Origin: CAYURH01 sp964447105
GTDB lineage: Bacteria > Patescibacteriota > Saccharimonadia > Saccharimonadales > EFPC-124
Length of the DNA: 52,625 bases
NCBI GenBank assembly: GCA_964447105.1
Contig: CAYURH010000006.1
Location: 1 to 52,625, forward strand
Reading direction: 5' to 3'
The position numbers and the translations under genes were made by a program. The notes under the pieces were generated by a model. That model ran no database searches and was not told the origin of the DNA. It saw nothing but the letters and a program-made list of their open reading frames with translations. Position 1 is the stretch's first letter; each line of letters starts with the position of its first letter. Below, in pieces: positions 8,558-16,751 of this stretch.

Positions 8558-8613
8558 TGTGTTTTGAGTGGGCCGCAATGGATCGGCCCCATATGTAACG
8601 ATTGAGGTGCCGT

Positions 8614-9117
8614 ATGTTGCACAAACCCCGGTGGGCTCTGACAGTTGAGGATGCGCGCCAGCTCATCGACCACATCTCTCGCGAGGTGTCGGAGGGTGGT
8701 CTGAAGCGTGTTTCCATCGTGGTCACCGACGACCACGGCAACGTGATCGCCAGTCATCGGATGAACGGAGCCAGCCCCGACAGCATGGTCGTGGCCGAAC
8801 TCAAGGCCATGACGGCGGCGCGTCGACGGGTCGACACCAGCGAGCTGGCCACGTGGTCGGCGGCGAATCTGAACGGCCTGCGTGCGCTCAACCCCCGCTA
8901 CATCACGTGGCAGGGTGGCGTCGTGCTGGTCGACCCCGAGGGCAACGTGGTCGGCGGCCTGGGCGTCTCCGGTGAGAAGTCCAAGATCGATGAAGAACTG
9001 GGCCACAACGCTCGCGCGGCGCTTAGCCTGGCGCCGGCGCCCAAGGAGGGCGCCGACAGCCAGCCGCTGACCGTCGTCCTGGCGTCCGACCCCGAATCCG
9101 TGCCCGCGCAGAGCTGA
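8614..9117 (+). CDS. HbpS/GlcG-like protein
   Basis: A 167-residue protein spanning the HbpS/GlcG domain: LTVEDARQLIDHIS helix, VSIVVTDDHGNVIASHRMNGAS strand pair, a helical segment with LKAMTAARRR, and the C-terminal GGVVLVDPEGNVVGGLGVSG followed by KIDEELG. No signal peptide is seen. The ATG at 8614 is preceded by GAGG (6 nt spacing); an in-frame TTG at 8602 lacks this spacing. It is flanked by its own promoter and a terminator at 9143-9184. A paralogue of both neighbours, but clearly diverged. Confidence 0.8.
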   Translation: MLHKPRWALTVEDARQLIDHISREVSEGGLKRVSIVVTDDHGNVIASHRMNGASPDSMVVAELKAMTAARRRVDTSELATWSAANLNGLRALNPRYITWQGGVVLVDPEGNVVGGLGVSGEKSKIDEELGHNARAALSLAPAPKEGADSQPLTVVLASDPESVPAQS

Positions 9118-9142
9118 CCCCAACCTGCAGCTGGCACACATC

Positions 9143-9184
9143 GCCCCGGAACGAAGCTTCGGCTTCGCGCCGGGGCTTCGTTCT
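9143..9184 (+). terminator. terminator after second HbpS-like gene
   Basis: GCCCCGG (9143-9149) pairs with CCGGGGC (9170-9176) around an inner GAAGC-TTCG-GCTTC stem, followed by TTCGTTCT. Confidence 0.75.
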
Positions 9185-9198
9185 ATCCTGAAGCAATA

Positions 9199-9226
9199 TT
9201 GAAATTATTAATAATTCTGATATAAT
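9199..9226 (+). promoter_or_regulatory. promoter of third HbpS-like gene
   Basis: TTGAAA (9199-9204), 16 nt, TATAAT (9221-9226) with a TGA extension. Confidence 0.75.
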
Positions 9227-9268
9227 ATATCAAGAACCACCAAGCCCTTCATGGAAATGGAGCCATAA

Positions 9269-10018
9269 ATGGCCTACGCTTGGAAGTTTGGGACAGCAGA
9301 CGCACGAAACGTCATAGACGACGCGCGCAGGGCAATCAAACAGCGTGGCGGCACTCTGCCGGTCTCGCTGGTCGTGGCCGACGCCCGCGGCATCCTGGCT
9401 GGCGAAACGATGGACGGAGCCGAAGACGGCTTCGCAACCGTCGTCGAGCGGGCGCGGGGCGCTGGCGACCCCAATCTCGGGGGCGCCACCTATTCGCTCC
9501 AGACGGCCTGCAAGACGTTCCGCAAGGTTCGCCTGCAGCGGCCGAAGGGAGATGTCTGGGGTCGCCCTGCCAACAGCAGGCGGCCGTACGGATGTTGGCT
9601 GGGCCGGGTCGTGCTGATCCGCAATGGTGCGGTCGTGGGCGGCCTGGCCGTGGGCCCCAAGCGGCCTCACAAGCTCTTGGAGCCGTGCGACTCCATTCTG
9701 GGTCGTCGTGGTGATCCAGATGAGTACGACGCCCAGGAGCTGATCTACAGCATCGACCTGGGCCGATGGCCGTGGAGCATCTGGAGTGTACAGGCGCAAC
9801 TGGCCACACTGGTGTGGCTGGAAGTGTCGTATTTCACCCACCTGCCGCACGAAGAGCCCGTCCTGAACCCGGTCCCGGCCGCCACGCCGCGCAGGCGTGG
9901 TCGTCGAGGTGGCCGTCGTGGTCGGGCGATCGACCCCGGCCAACTCATCACCGACGAGTTCCGCCTGTTCATGCAGAATCAAGACGGCAGAGATGACGGT
10001 CTTGGCGGACCCCGGTGA
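9269..10018 (+). CDS. divergent HbpS/GlcG-like protein with basic tail
   Basis: 249 residues. Residues about 4-175 keep the family outline (TADARNVIDDARRA helix, LPVSLVVADARGILAGETMDGA, RVVLIRNGAVVGGLAVGPKR) but carry insertions, including a Trp/Arg/Gly-rich loop near residues 90-112. The C-terminal ~70 residues contain an Arg/Gly-rich patch (about 206-222) that could bind nucleic acid or an acidic surface. The ATG at 9269 follows TGGAG with about 8 nt spacing. Promoter and terminator are its own. Assignment rests on motif order and position next to two clearer paralogues. Confidence 0.65.
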   Translation: MAYAWKFGTADARNVIDDARRAIKQRGGTLPVSLVVADARGILAGETMDGAEDGFATVVERARGAGDPNLGGATYSLQTACKTFRKVRLQRPKGDVWGRPANSRRPYGCWLGRVVLIRNGAVVGGLAVGPKRPHKLLEPCDSILGRRGDPDEYDAQELIYSIDLGRWPWSIWSVQAQLATLVWLEVSYFTHLPHEEPVLNPVPAATPRRRGRRGGRRGRAIDPGQLITDEFRLFMQNQDGRDDGLGGPR

Positions 10019-10019
10019 A

Positions 10020-10069
10020 AGCCCGTCGCATGGAGCCCTCCGCTCCATGCGGCGGGCTCCTTTCTTTTT
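10020..10069 (+). terminator. strong rho-independent terminator
   Basis: AGCCCGTCGCATGGAGC (10020-10036) pairs with GCTCCATGCGGCGGGCT (10042-10058), with one non-Watson-Crick position, followed by CCTTTCTTTTT. Confidence 0.88.
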
Positions 10070-10110
10070 GGAGAGAAATATTATCAACAACAATTTTTAA
10101 ACGTAAGCTT

Positions 10111-10119
10111 TGCTACAAT
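10111..10119 (+). promoter_or_regulatory. extended -10 promoter of pcrA, leaderless type
   Basis: TGC-TACAAT ends 7 nt before the ATG at 10127, with no Shine-Dalgarno. Confidence 0.6.
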
Positions 10120-10126
10120 AAATCGG

Positions 10127-12280
10127 ATGGATACCGAACTACTTTTACGCGACCTCAACCCCGAACAACGCCAAGCTGCCGAAACCACCGAAGGCCCCGT
10201 GCTCATCTTGGCCGGCGCTGGCAGTGGCAAAACCAAAACACTAACACACCGTATTGGCTACATCATTGCCAGTGGCAAAGCCCGACCCAACCAGATTTTG
10301 GCGGTAACATTTACCAACAAAGCGGCCAAAGAAATGCGCGAACGCCTCGCGCACCTGCTGGGTGAACGCGGCGAAGATCGCGCGTTTATGCCATTTATGG
10401 GCACGTTTCACAGTATTTGTGTGCGTTTGCTGCGGTTTGATGGCGAGCATATCCAGATCCCCAAAAACTATGTGATTTTCGACGAAGCCGATCGCCAAGG
10501 CGCGGTCAAACAAGCGTTGCGCCAATTGGGTGTAAATGAAAAACAATATAGTCCTAGTTCGATATCCAGCCTGATCAGCAGCGCCAAAAACGAAATGGTC
10601 GACCCCCACGAATACGCCGCCCACGCCAAATTACCTCTGCAAAAAGTTGCCGGAGACGCCTACGCCATCTACGAACGCATCCGCCGCGAAGCTGCGGCAC
10701 TAGATTTCGACGACTTAATCAGCGAAACCGTGCGCCTGCTGCGTACAGTGCCCGAAATCCGCGCCAAGTGGCAAAAACAATTCCGCTACATTTTGATCGA
10801 CGAATACCAAGACACCAACGCCGCTCAGTACAACCTGGTCAAATTGCTCACTGGCGATCAACACAACTTGTGTGTGGTGGGCGATGACTGGCAAAGTATT
10901 TATAGTTGGCGCGGTGCCGACTTCAAAAACATCCTAAATTTTGAGCGTGATTATCCCAAAAGCTTGGTAGTCAAACTGGAGCAAAACTATCGCAGCACCA
11001 AAAACATCCTGGATGCTGCACACAATGTGATCACCAAAAACACACAGCGCAGCGACAAAGCCCTGTGGACCAAAGCAGGGCAGGGCAGCCCTGTGCAGAT
11101 CCAATACGTCAGTAACGAAAGCCACGAAGGCGAGCTGGTGGTGAGTCGTATCAAAAACAGCGTGAACATGCGCGTGCGGCGGTATAAAGATTTTGCCATA
11201 CTCTACCGCACCAACGCGCAGAGTCGCGCCATGGAAGAGGCGCTTATTCGCTACGGCATACCATATCGTATTGTGGGTGGCGTGCGCTTCTATGACCGCA
11301 AAGAAATCAAAGACCTGTTGGCATATTTACGCCTCATGTATCAGCCGTCTGACCGCGCAAGTTTTTTGCGTATCGTCAACGTGCCTACACGCGGTCTGGG
11401 TGGTGTGTCGGTGCAGAAATTTCTTGATTGGCACCAGGGAAGCGGCACCACGCTCATCCAAGCCCTCGAAAACGCCGCAAATGCCGAAACGCTCACGCCC
11501 AAAGCGCGCAAAAGCTTTGCTGATTTAGGCGAAATGCTAGCTCGATTGCAGGAAGCTGCGCAGACCATGAACTTGCCAGACCTTATAGACGCCGTGATTC
11601 GTCGCATTGGCTACCTAGATTTCCTAGACGATGGCTCGCCGCAGGCCGAAGATCGCCGCGAAAACGTCAAAGAACTTACCAGCGTGGCACGCGAATATGC
11701 CGACCTGGGCCTGGCCGGATTCCTGGAAGAAGTTGCCCTCATATCCGACCTTGACGCTGTGCAAGCCGACCAAGATGCTGTGCTGCTTATGACCATGCAC
11801 GCTGCCAAAGGGTTGGAATTCCCGTGCGTGTTTTTGATTGGCATGGAAGAAAGTATTTTCCCTAGCAGCCGCGCCCTATACGACCAAGACCAAATGGAAG
11901 AAGAGCGCCGCCTGTGCTATGTGGGCATGACTCGGGCGCGCGAAGAGTTGGTGCTTACCAGTGCGTCCAGCCGTATGATCTATGGCACCACGCAGCATAA
12001 TCCACCGTCGCGATTTTTGGCCGATGTAGATGGTGCAGCTACTACTACGGCAGCTACAGCATTTGGTTACGCTGGCCCCAGTAACCTACCCGAAACAAGC
12101 AATGAACCACGTTTTGTACCAGAAGGTATGGAAGATTTAGCGGTGGGTGATCGCGTGCGGCACAAGATATTTGGACAGGGGCATATTGTGGCGCTGGACG
12201 GCCCCAATGCAACTATTAGTTTTGCTGGCCGCGGCGTAAAGAAATTGAACTTGGATTTTGCGCCGCTCGAACGCGCCTAA
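10127..12280 (+). CDS. pcrA: UvrD/PcrA-family superfamily 1 DNA helicase
   Basis: ATP-driven 3'-5' helicase of DNA repair and replication. The 717-residue product has Q motif LNPEQRQAA, Walker A GAGSGKT (about 31-37), motif Ia TFTNKAAKEM, Walker B ILIDEYQDTN (about 223-232), motif III GDDWQSIYSWRGAD, motif IV LEQNYRST, motif V MTMHAAKGLEF and motif VI CYVGMTRARE. The last ~60 residues form the PcrA-type C-terminal domain (VGDRVRHKIFGQGHI). Length is normal for the family. Leaderless-type start after an extended -10. Confidence 0.95.
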   Translation: MDTELLLRDLNPEQRQAAETTEGPVLILAGAGSGKTKTLTHRIGYIIASGKARPNQILAVTFTNKAAKEMRERLAHLLGERGEDRAFMPFMGTFHSICVRLLRFDGEHIQIPKNYVIFDEADRQGAVKQALRQLGVNEKQYSPSSISSLISSAKNEMVDPHEYAAHAKLPLQKVAGDAYAIYERIRREAAALDFDDLISETVRLLRTVPEIRAKWQKQFRYILIDEYQDTNAAQYNLVKLLTGDQHNLCVVGDDWQSIYSWRGADFKNILNFERDYPKSLVVKLEQNYRSTKNILDAAHNVITKNTQRSDKALWTKAGQGSPVQIQYVSNESHEGELVVSRIKNSVNMRVRRYKDFAILYRTNAQSRAMEEALIRYGIPYRIVGGVRFYDRKEIKDLLAYLRLMYQPSDRASFLRIVNVPTRGLGGVSVQKFLDWHQGSGTTLIQALENAANAETLTPKARKSFADLGEMLARLQEAAQTMNLPDLIDAVIRRIGYLDFLDDGSPQAEDRRENVKELTSVAREYADLGLAGFLEEVALISDLDAVQADQDAVLLMTMHAAKGLEFPCVFLIGMEESIFPSSRALYDQDQMEEERRLCYVGMTRAREELVLTSASSRMIYGTTQHNPPSRFLADVDGAATTTAATAFGYAGPSNLPETSNEPRFVPEGMEDLAVGDRVRHKIFGQGHIVALDGPNATISFAGRGVKKLNLDFAPLERA

Positions 12281-12294
12281 CAGAGTAGATGGTA

Positions 12295-12323
12295 TTGAAT
12301 TTCTACTAGTTTTATGATATAAT
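12295..12323 (+). promoter_or_regulatory. promoter of the 12429-13711 operon
   Basis: TTGAAT (12295-12300), 17 nt, TATAAT (12318-12323) with a TGA extension. The ~100-nt leader begins with an ACTCAA/TTGAGT inverted repeat (about 12333-12358). Confidence 0.75.
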
Positions 12324-12428
12324 CTTTTCGTCACTCAAGATAGAACATCGATTTTGAGTAAAGCACACTGCACCGTAAGTACGCCTGCAAATTCTTGCGC
12401 CACCTCTCTTCGAAGGAGCCGAACCATC

Positions 12429-13046
12429 ATGACACAGCCGATTGGCGTCCAGGCTCAGCCTGAGGCGCTTGAGATGTTTCGTCAGTTTCTGAGCGATGTC
12501 GCGTTGGAGCTGCCCCCGGGCGCCTCCGTCACGTTCACCGCTACTGTCACGAACGCGCACCCGCCGGCACCGTTGCCGCCGCAGCCCGCTCAGGTCGTGA
12601 ACAACTACCTCCGGCGCTGGTCGCTGTTGCAGCTTTCGCGCCTCGTGACCCAGCAGGTCCACCAGCACCCGGTGCGGGTCGTCAACAACGACCACGCCTA
12701 CGTGGTGAGCCCCGAGACCACCGAGCGGTACTACCCGCTCGCCGGCCTGTTCGCGGTCATCGGCGCCATCATCGGCGCGCTGATCAGCGTGTGGTCGGTG
12801 GTGGCACTGCAGGAAGGCGACGTCAACATTTTCACCAACGGAATGTCGACGGTCGTTACCAGCCTGCACGACAACTCCGGCCTGCTGGCTCTGGCAGTCA
12901 TGGCCGGCGCCGCCATCATCGGCGGCATCGGTTACATGATCGGGCACGCCCCCGGGCTGGCGCGCGTGCGGCAGACCGTGCCGCGCTACGTCGACGACAA
13001 TTCCCCCGAGGCCGAGGCCCTGCGCCAGAACTCCACGGAGGTCTAA
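12429..13046 (+). CDS. hypothetical membrane protein with two C-terminal helices
   Basis: 205 residues. The first ~95 are soluble, Pro-rich in the middle (HPPAPLPPQPAQ). A predicted membrane helix lies at about 100-122 (LAGLFAVIGAIIGALISVWSVV) and another at about 155-175. The region between them would be on the other side of the membrane. The ATG at 12429 is preceded by GAAGGAG with 10 nt spacing; frame upstream of it lacks one. The stop is 2 nt before the next gene, suggesting an operon. No family recognised. Confidence 0.72.
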   Translation: MTQPIGVQAQPEALEMFRQFLSDVALELPPGASVTFTATVTNAHPPAPLPPQPAQVVNNYLRRWSLLQLSRLVTQQVHQHPVRVVNNDHAYVVSPETTERYYPLAGLFAVIGAIIGALISVWSVVALQEGDVNIFTNGMSTVVTSLHDNSGLLALAVMAGAAIIGGIGYMIGHAPGLARVRQTVPRYVDDNSPEAEALRQNSTEV

Positions 13047-13048
13047 CC

Positions 13049-13711
13049 ATGGAGCGTCTTCGTCGGCGACTCGCCGCCGCGGTGATCATCGTGGGCCTGG
13101 GCCTTTGCGCCTTGGTCCAGGTGTTGCCGCGCACATCGGTGACCGTCACCACCAACGTACCGGCTGTGGCCGCCCCTGCGGTGTCGCCGGCGCCGGTCAA
13201 ACCCGCTCCGCAGGCAGCCTGCCAGGGATTCATGGATGAGCCGCACTGGTTCTACCGCGATCCGGGCAAGGAAAGCAAGGGTGCCATCGGGCCCCGCGCC
13301 ACCACGGCGCGCGGTCTGGACGAGCACGGGTTCCGCGGCTGTCTGGATCCGAGCTTCGTGTCGACCCAGCTGTCCTTCGTGGACGGCACCGACCCGAACG
13401 AGTTCCGCCACTGGTCGACCGATCAGTGGTTGGCGCAGCGCGAGGCGCTGGCCGTCCGTACCGTTTCGCTGGAGCGAATCTACCGACCGGCTCGATGGGT
13501 ATACACCGTGTACGAGACCTGGGTGGGCGGCATGCCGTTCGTCAAAGCGACGTACAAGTACGAACCGGCCAGCTGGTACTGGATCGTCACGATCCAGAAG
13601 CTGGACCATCGAGGCGTCGTGGTGCTCGAAGAGCGCGACGACTGTGGCATGCAGGTGACCGTCTTGATGATCACTGAGCTGCCGCTCAAGCTCCGCAAGT
13701 ACGTGCAGTGA
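13049..13711 (+). CDS. hypothetical exported or membrane-anchored protein
   Basis: A 220-residue protein. A basic N terminus and hydrophobic segment (about 7-26) form a signal peptide or anchor. A Pro/Ala-rich linker follows, then a globular domain with Cys at AACQGF, RGCLDP and DDCGMQ and many aromatic residues (WVYTVYETWVGGMPF). The ATG at 13049 overlaps the GGAGG-containing end of the upstream gene, so translation is probably coupled. The function is unknown. It resembles the following lipoproteins in being extracytoplasmic, but no clear homology is visible. Confidence 0.7.
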   Translation: MERLRRRLAAAVIIVGLGLCALVQVLPRTSVTVTTNVPAVAAPAVSPAPVKPAPQAACQGFMDEPHWFYRDPGKESKGAIGPRATTARGLDEHGFRGCLDPSFVSTQLSFVDGTDPNEFRHWSTDQWLAQREALAVRTVSLERIYRPARWVYTVYETWVGGMPFVKATYKYEPASWYWIVTIQKLDHRGVVVLEERDDCGMQVTVLMITELPLKLRKYVQ

Positions 13712-13716
13712 GACGT

Positions 13717-13762
13717 CCCGCGAGGGCCGCACCGGATTACATCGCCGGTGTGGCCCCGCGGG
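13717..13762 (+). terminator. long GC-rich hairpin, no U tract
   Basis: CCCGCG plus GGGCCGCACCGG on the left pairs with CCGGTGTGGCCC plus CGCGGG on the right. It is followed by GGAAACAAGG. Confidence 0.6.
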
Positions 13763-13781
13763 GGAAACAAGGTATTATCAT

Positions 13782-13811
13782 TTGACATTATTTTATCAGC
13801 ATGAGTATGCT
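13782..13811 (+). promoter_or_regulatory. promoter of lipoprotein 1
   Basis: TTGACA (13782-13787), 18 nt, TATGCT (13806-13811). The -35 region reads TTGACATTATTT, nearly the same as in front of the next three lipoprotein genes. Confidence 0.75.
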
Positions 13812-13851
13812 ACCTTTGCGATAACCACCGAGAAGAGAGGAGAGTGTGCGC

Positions 13852-14487
13852 ATGAAACGTGCGCTCGCTCTGGGAGCGGTAGTCACAGCTTTGTTTGCGC
13901 TGACGGGCTGTGCGGCTCGATCGCCCGAAGCCAACGTCGGCGTAATGGATAGCGGCCAACGCGGCGCGATCGTGACCAATCACAAAAGTGAGCCCCTGAA
14001 CAAAGCGCTCTTCGATGCTGGCATGCAGCCGATCATCTACGAGCACGAGTACCCCACAGAACCCGGCGTGGTGTTCATGCCGGTCAATGCAAAGCCGTTT
14101 GTCGACGCGGGTTGCAACACTCGCAGTGGCGAGGCGCTGGCGAAGTGCTTTGTGAAGGGATACTTCGATCACCCCAACGCCTTTCGCGGCCTCGCAAAGC
14201 CGCTTACGGGGCAAGGCGTCGACACGTTCAAGTTCGATAACACGTTGGCAGTATACGGCCAACGGACGGTAAGCGGAAAAATCGATACCTACACCTGTCA
14301 GTGGGCGAGCAGCGGTAAGCTGCCCACGGCGGCATCGATTGCCGGCATGCCCGAAGTGGTGAAGAAGCAGATGATCCTGCCGACAGGCCAGTTCACTCTG
14401 GAGAAGAAACTGACCATCGACGGCGTGGACTACAACTGCTCGCGTCTGCAGTACGTCGCCCCCAGCTCTGCATCGCCAGGTAGATAG
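13852..14487 (+). CDS. lipoprotein, member 1 of a four-gene family
   Basis: 211-residue precursor. The signal peptide ends in a lipobox FALTGC with Cys at residue 20, so the protein is probably lipid-anchored on the outer face of the membrane. The mature part shows VVFMPV, then C-x11-C (GCNTRSGEALAKCF), the motif LAVYGQRTV, then C near TYTCQW, SIAGMPEVV and DYNCSRLQY. The order of these elements recurs in the next three genes. The ATG at 13852 has AGGAG 9 nt upstream; an in-frame GTG at 13846 is too close. Ligand or partner unknown. Confidence 0.8.
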   Translation: MKRALALGAVVTALFALTGCAARSPEANVGVMDSGQRGAIVTNHKSEPLNKALFDAGMQPIIYEHEYPTEPGVVFMPVNAKPFVDAGCNTRSGEALAKCFVKGYFDHPNAFRGLAKPLTGQGVDTFKFDNTLAVYGQRTVSGKIDTYTCQWASSGKLPTAASIAGMPEVVKKQMILPTGQFTLEKKLTIDGVDYNCSRLQYVAPSSASPGR

Positions 14488-14495
14488 CCAGATAA

Positions 14496-14535
14496 CGTCA
14501 GTGCACATCGCGCTGTGGTGCGGTGTGCACTGACG
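14496..14535 (+). terminator. 12-bp perfect hairpin after lipoprotein 1
   Basis: CGTCAGTGCACA pairs exactly with TGTGCACTGACG; no U tract follows. Confidence 0.6.
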
Positions 14536-14550
14536 GAGCAAATGGATTTG

Positions 14551-14579
14551 TTGACATTATTAAATAACATTTATATGCT
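14551..14579 (+). promoter_or_regulatory. promoter of lipoprotein 2
   Basis: TTGACA (14551-14556), 17 nt, TATGCT (14574-14579). The start of the transcript can fold TAACC/GGTTA. Confidence 0.8.
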
Positions 14580-14626
14580 AACCCTGCCAGTTTGGTTACG
14601 GGGGATGACGAAAGGCGGTGCGCGTT

Positions 14627-15259
14627 ATGCGCCGTACATGGCGCGTGTCAGCGTTGGTGGTTGTATTGGCAGCAACCCTCGCGGCGTGCAACTCTGCTCC
14701 GGCGGCCGAGAACGGCACGCTGGAGAGCGATCAGATCAGATATGTGGCCGAGCACGCCGACGCAATCACCAGCGTGCTCATCGACAAGGACGGCCTGAAC
14801 ATGGAACCCCTCTACTACACCAAGTGGGGGGAGAGGCCGCCGGCGGTTTACTTCGTGCCGTTGGGCGTCGCCATGCAAGATCTGTGTACTCAGTACACGG
14901 TCACATCCTGTCGGGACAAGGGCATGTTCGAGAAGCCTTCCATCGAGCGAGCCTTGCGGAATGAGATCGACGCAAAAGGGCCGGGCCGGCTCAAGTTCAA
15001 CTTCAGCAATGATCTGCGGGTATACGGTCAGCGGGTGCTCGCAGACGGCAGCACCGAGAAATTCAGCTGCCGTCGCGGCGCGGTGAAGGCCGACGCCAAG
15101 AAGCTGAAGTTGTCGATCCTGGGGCTGCCCGGCATGGCCACGAAGATCGAGATCGTGAAGGGTCAAACGTTTGGGCTCCAAGATAAAGTAGAGTCCAACG
15201 GACTAGAGTGGAACTGCGCGCGAGATCTGATCCCGCCCAGTCCCAAGCCGTCTCCGTAA
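14627..15259 (+). CDS. lipoprotein, member 2 of a four-gene family
   Basis: 210-residue precursor with signal peptide and lipobox ATLAAC (Cys about 21). The mature part has PAVYFVPLG, a Cys pair (DLCTQYTVTSCRD), LKFNFSNDLRVYGQRVL, KFSCRR, a SILGLPGMATKIE segment and LEWNCARDL. LRVYGQRV and SILGLPG align with LAVYGQRT and SIAGMPE of member 1. Start chosen at ATG 14627; an in-frame GTG at 14618 is also possible and sits closer to AAAGGCGG. Ends in a Pro/Ser tail. Function unknown. Confidence 0.8.
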   Translation: MRRTWRVSALVVVLAATLAACNSAPAAENGTLESDQIRYVAEHADAITSVLIDKDGLNMEPLYYTKWGERPPAVYFVPLGVAMQDLCTQYTVTSCRDKGMFEKPSIERALRNEIDAKGPGRLKFNFSNDLRVYGQRVLADGSTEKFSCRRGAVKADAKKLKLSILGLPGMATKIEIVKGQTFGLQDKVESNGLEWNCARDLIPPSPKPSP

Positions 15260-15262
15260 ATC

Positions 15263-15293
15263 CTGCACCGGTGGGTCACGCCCACCGGTGCAG
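15263..15293 (+). terminator. 13-bp perfect hairpin after lipoprotein 2
   Basis: CTGCACCGGTGGG and CCCACCGGTGCAG flank TCACG; followed by CGTAATATAC, so no U tract. Confidence 0.6.
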
Positions 15294-15317
15294 CGTAATA
15301 TACTTATTAGAGAATAG

Positions 15318-15346
15318 TTGACATTACTTAGCAAGGTTTGTATGCT
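15318..15346 (+). promoter_or_regulatory. promoter of lipoprotein 3
   Basis: TTGACA (15318-15323), 17 nt, TATGCT (15341-15346). Confidence 0.8.
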
Positions 15347-15404
15347 GGTCGAGGCCTGTAGATTGGGCTATTCTATCCGATCGAACGAGCAAAGGATACG
15401 CCTG

Positions 15405-16016
15405 ATGCGTAAACTGCTCAAGGCAATCGCGCTGGCCGTGGTTGCCGTAGCTGTGGCAGCCGGCTGTGCCAGTCCCGCGCGTCTGCACACCGACACGCTG
15501 CGCGACAAGCAATACCAGAAGATCACCGCTGCGGCCGACCCGCAGCAGGACCCGCTGGGAAACGCACTCAACCACGCGCTGGCGCTGCCCGTGCGGTTCA
15601 CCGGAAATGACGTCATGTACGTCATCGAAGGTGACCCCAACTGCCTCGCCAAGATCCTGGAGAAGCGTGACGACTGCCCGGCGCTCGGCACGCTTGAGAA
15701 CCCGCACATCTACCGCGGGGTCAACAAGTCGCCGTCCAAGGTGGGCGCAACCGACTTCGAACTCAGCGCCACGCAACTGGTGGTGCGAGGCGCCCAGGAA
15801 GGCACCTACGGCGAGACGGTCGAATGCGCCTGGGTGACGGGGCCGGACGGCGGGCAGTACATGGCCGGCACCGGCAACGCCATCGTTACGGTCATCGGCA
15901 AGGCCCGGCGGAGCGTGCCGATCGGTGGCACGAGGAGTGTGGTCGTCACCGACGAAGGCACGTACTGGTCGTGCAGCCACTATGACGTGGCGTCGCCGCT
16001 GCCCAAGGTGAAGTAG
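15405..16016 (+). CDS. lipoprotein, member 3 of a four-gene family
   Basis: 203-residue precursor. The signal peptide MRKLLKAIALAVVAVAVAA precedes lipobox AAGC. The mature part has NDVMYVIEGDPNC, a second Cys in RDDCPAL, NPHIYRG, FELSATQLVVRG, VECAWV and a final YWSCSHYDV. Spacing and order of the four mature Cys match the other three members. The chosen start at 15405 has AAAGGA 8 nt upstream; longer frames start inside the promoter. Closest in pattern to member 4 (VMYVIEGD versus VVYVTKGD). Confidence 0.8.
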   Translation: MRKLLKAIALAVVAVAVAAGCASPARLHTDTLRDKQYQKITAAADPQQDPLGNALNHALALPVRFTGNDVMYVIEGDPNCLAKILEKRDDCPALGTLENPHIYRGVNKSPSKVGATDFELSATQLVVRGAQEGTYGETVECAWVTGPDGGQYMAGTGNAIVTVIGKARRSVPIGGTRSVVVTDEGTYWSCSHYDVASPLPKVK

Positions 16017-16022
16017 CACCAT

Positions 16023-16056
16023 CTGTGCGGGTCGGGCCTGGACTCGACCCGCACAG
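16023..16056 (+). terminator. 12-bp perfect hairpin after lipoprotein 3
   Basis: CTGTGCGGGTCG and CGACCCGCACAG are exact complements; no U tract. Confidence 0.6.
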
Positions 16057-16070
16057 CGCAAAAGAAATTA

Positions 16071-16098
16071 TTGACATTATTTATCATTATGGTAATCT
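16071..16098 (+). promoter_or_regulatory. promoter of lipoprotein 4
   Basis: TTGACA (16071-16076), 16 nt, TAATCT (16093-16098). The leader then forms CCGTCC/GGACGG around GTACGTAT. Confidence 0.7.
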
Positions 16099-16154
16099 AG
16101 TCCAGGCCGTCCGTACGTATGGACGGCGGCCATCATCGAAGAGAAGGGCGCACG

Positions 16155-16742
16155 ATGCGCATACCGACGTTCATTCGCGCGGCAGCAATCCTCGCTGTCG
16201 TCTTGGGTACGGTGCCGGCCTGCAGTTTGGTCGACACCAAGTTCAGTGGACCGCTTACCGCGGACCAGGTGACCGCTATCGGGAACAATGATGACGCGAA
16301 CAACAAGGTGGTGCGTCAGGTCGGTGACCCGATCCGCGTCGACAACGACGCGGTGGTGTACGTGACCAAGGGCGATCTCAGCTGTAACCCCTTGGGCAGT
16401 CAGAGCGACCGCAAGAAATGCCCTGACGAGTCGCTCCATCACGACGCGCCGTACATCCTGCTGCAGATGCGGGACGGCGGCAAGCCGACCAGCAAGCACC
16501 CGAATCGGTTCGAGTTCGGTGGCACGGTAGAGGTGGATGGCCCGGCGGAGGGCGCCAAACCGGGCTACAAGTGCTCCCTCAATGGCAACCAGGTGCTGAC
16601 GAGCGCGTCCATCAGCGGGCTGCCCGCGGCAGTGGATGCGCAAGTCAAGCCGGGTGCCACCACGGCGACCGTCTTGTCGGACAATGCCTCGTACTACTGC
16701 GGCATCACGTTCGTGCAACCGACGCCCACTCCCGCACCCTAG
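16155..16742 (+). CDS. lipoprotein, member 4 of a four-gene family
   Basis: 195-residue precursor with signal peptide and lipobox TVPAC (Cys about 23). The mature part carries AVVYVTKGDLSC, a second Cys (KKCPDES), APYILLQM, RFEFGGTVEVDG, YKCSLNG, SISGLPAAVDAQV and a final SYYCGITF, then a Thr/Pro tail. SISGLPAAV corresponds to SIAGMPEVV (member 1) and SILGLPGMA (member 2). Start at 16155 with AAGGG upstream. Function unknown. Confidence 0.8.
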   Translation: MRIPTFIRAAAILAVVLGTVPACSLVDTKFSGPLTADQVTAIGNNDDANNKVVRQVGDPIRVDNDAVVYVTKGDLSCNPLGSQSDRKKCPDESLHHDAPYILLQMRDGGKPTSKHPNRFEFGGTVEVDGPAEGAKPGYKCSLNGNQVLTSASISGLPAAVDAQVKPGATTATVLSDNASYYCGITFVQPTPTPAP

Positions 16743-16751
16743 GCGTACCGC

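Noticed and set aside
12791..13048. Upstream extension of the 13049 gene in another frame of the preceding gene
   Set aside because: The signal/anchor segment starts at 13049 and the upstream part is an Arg-rich shadow of the membrane-protein gene.
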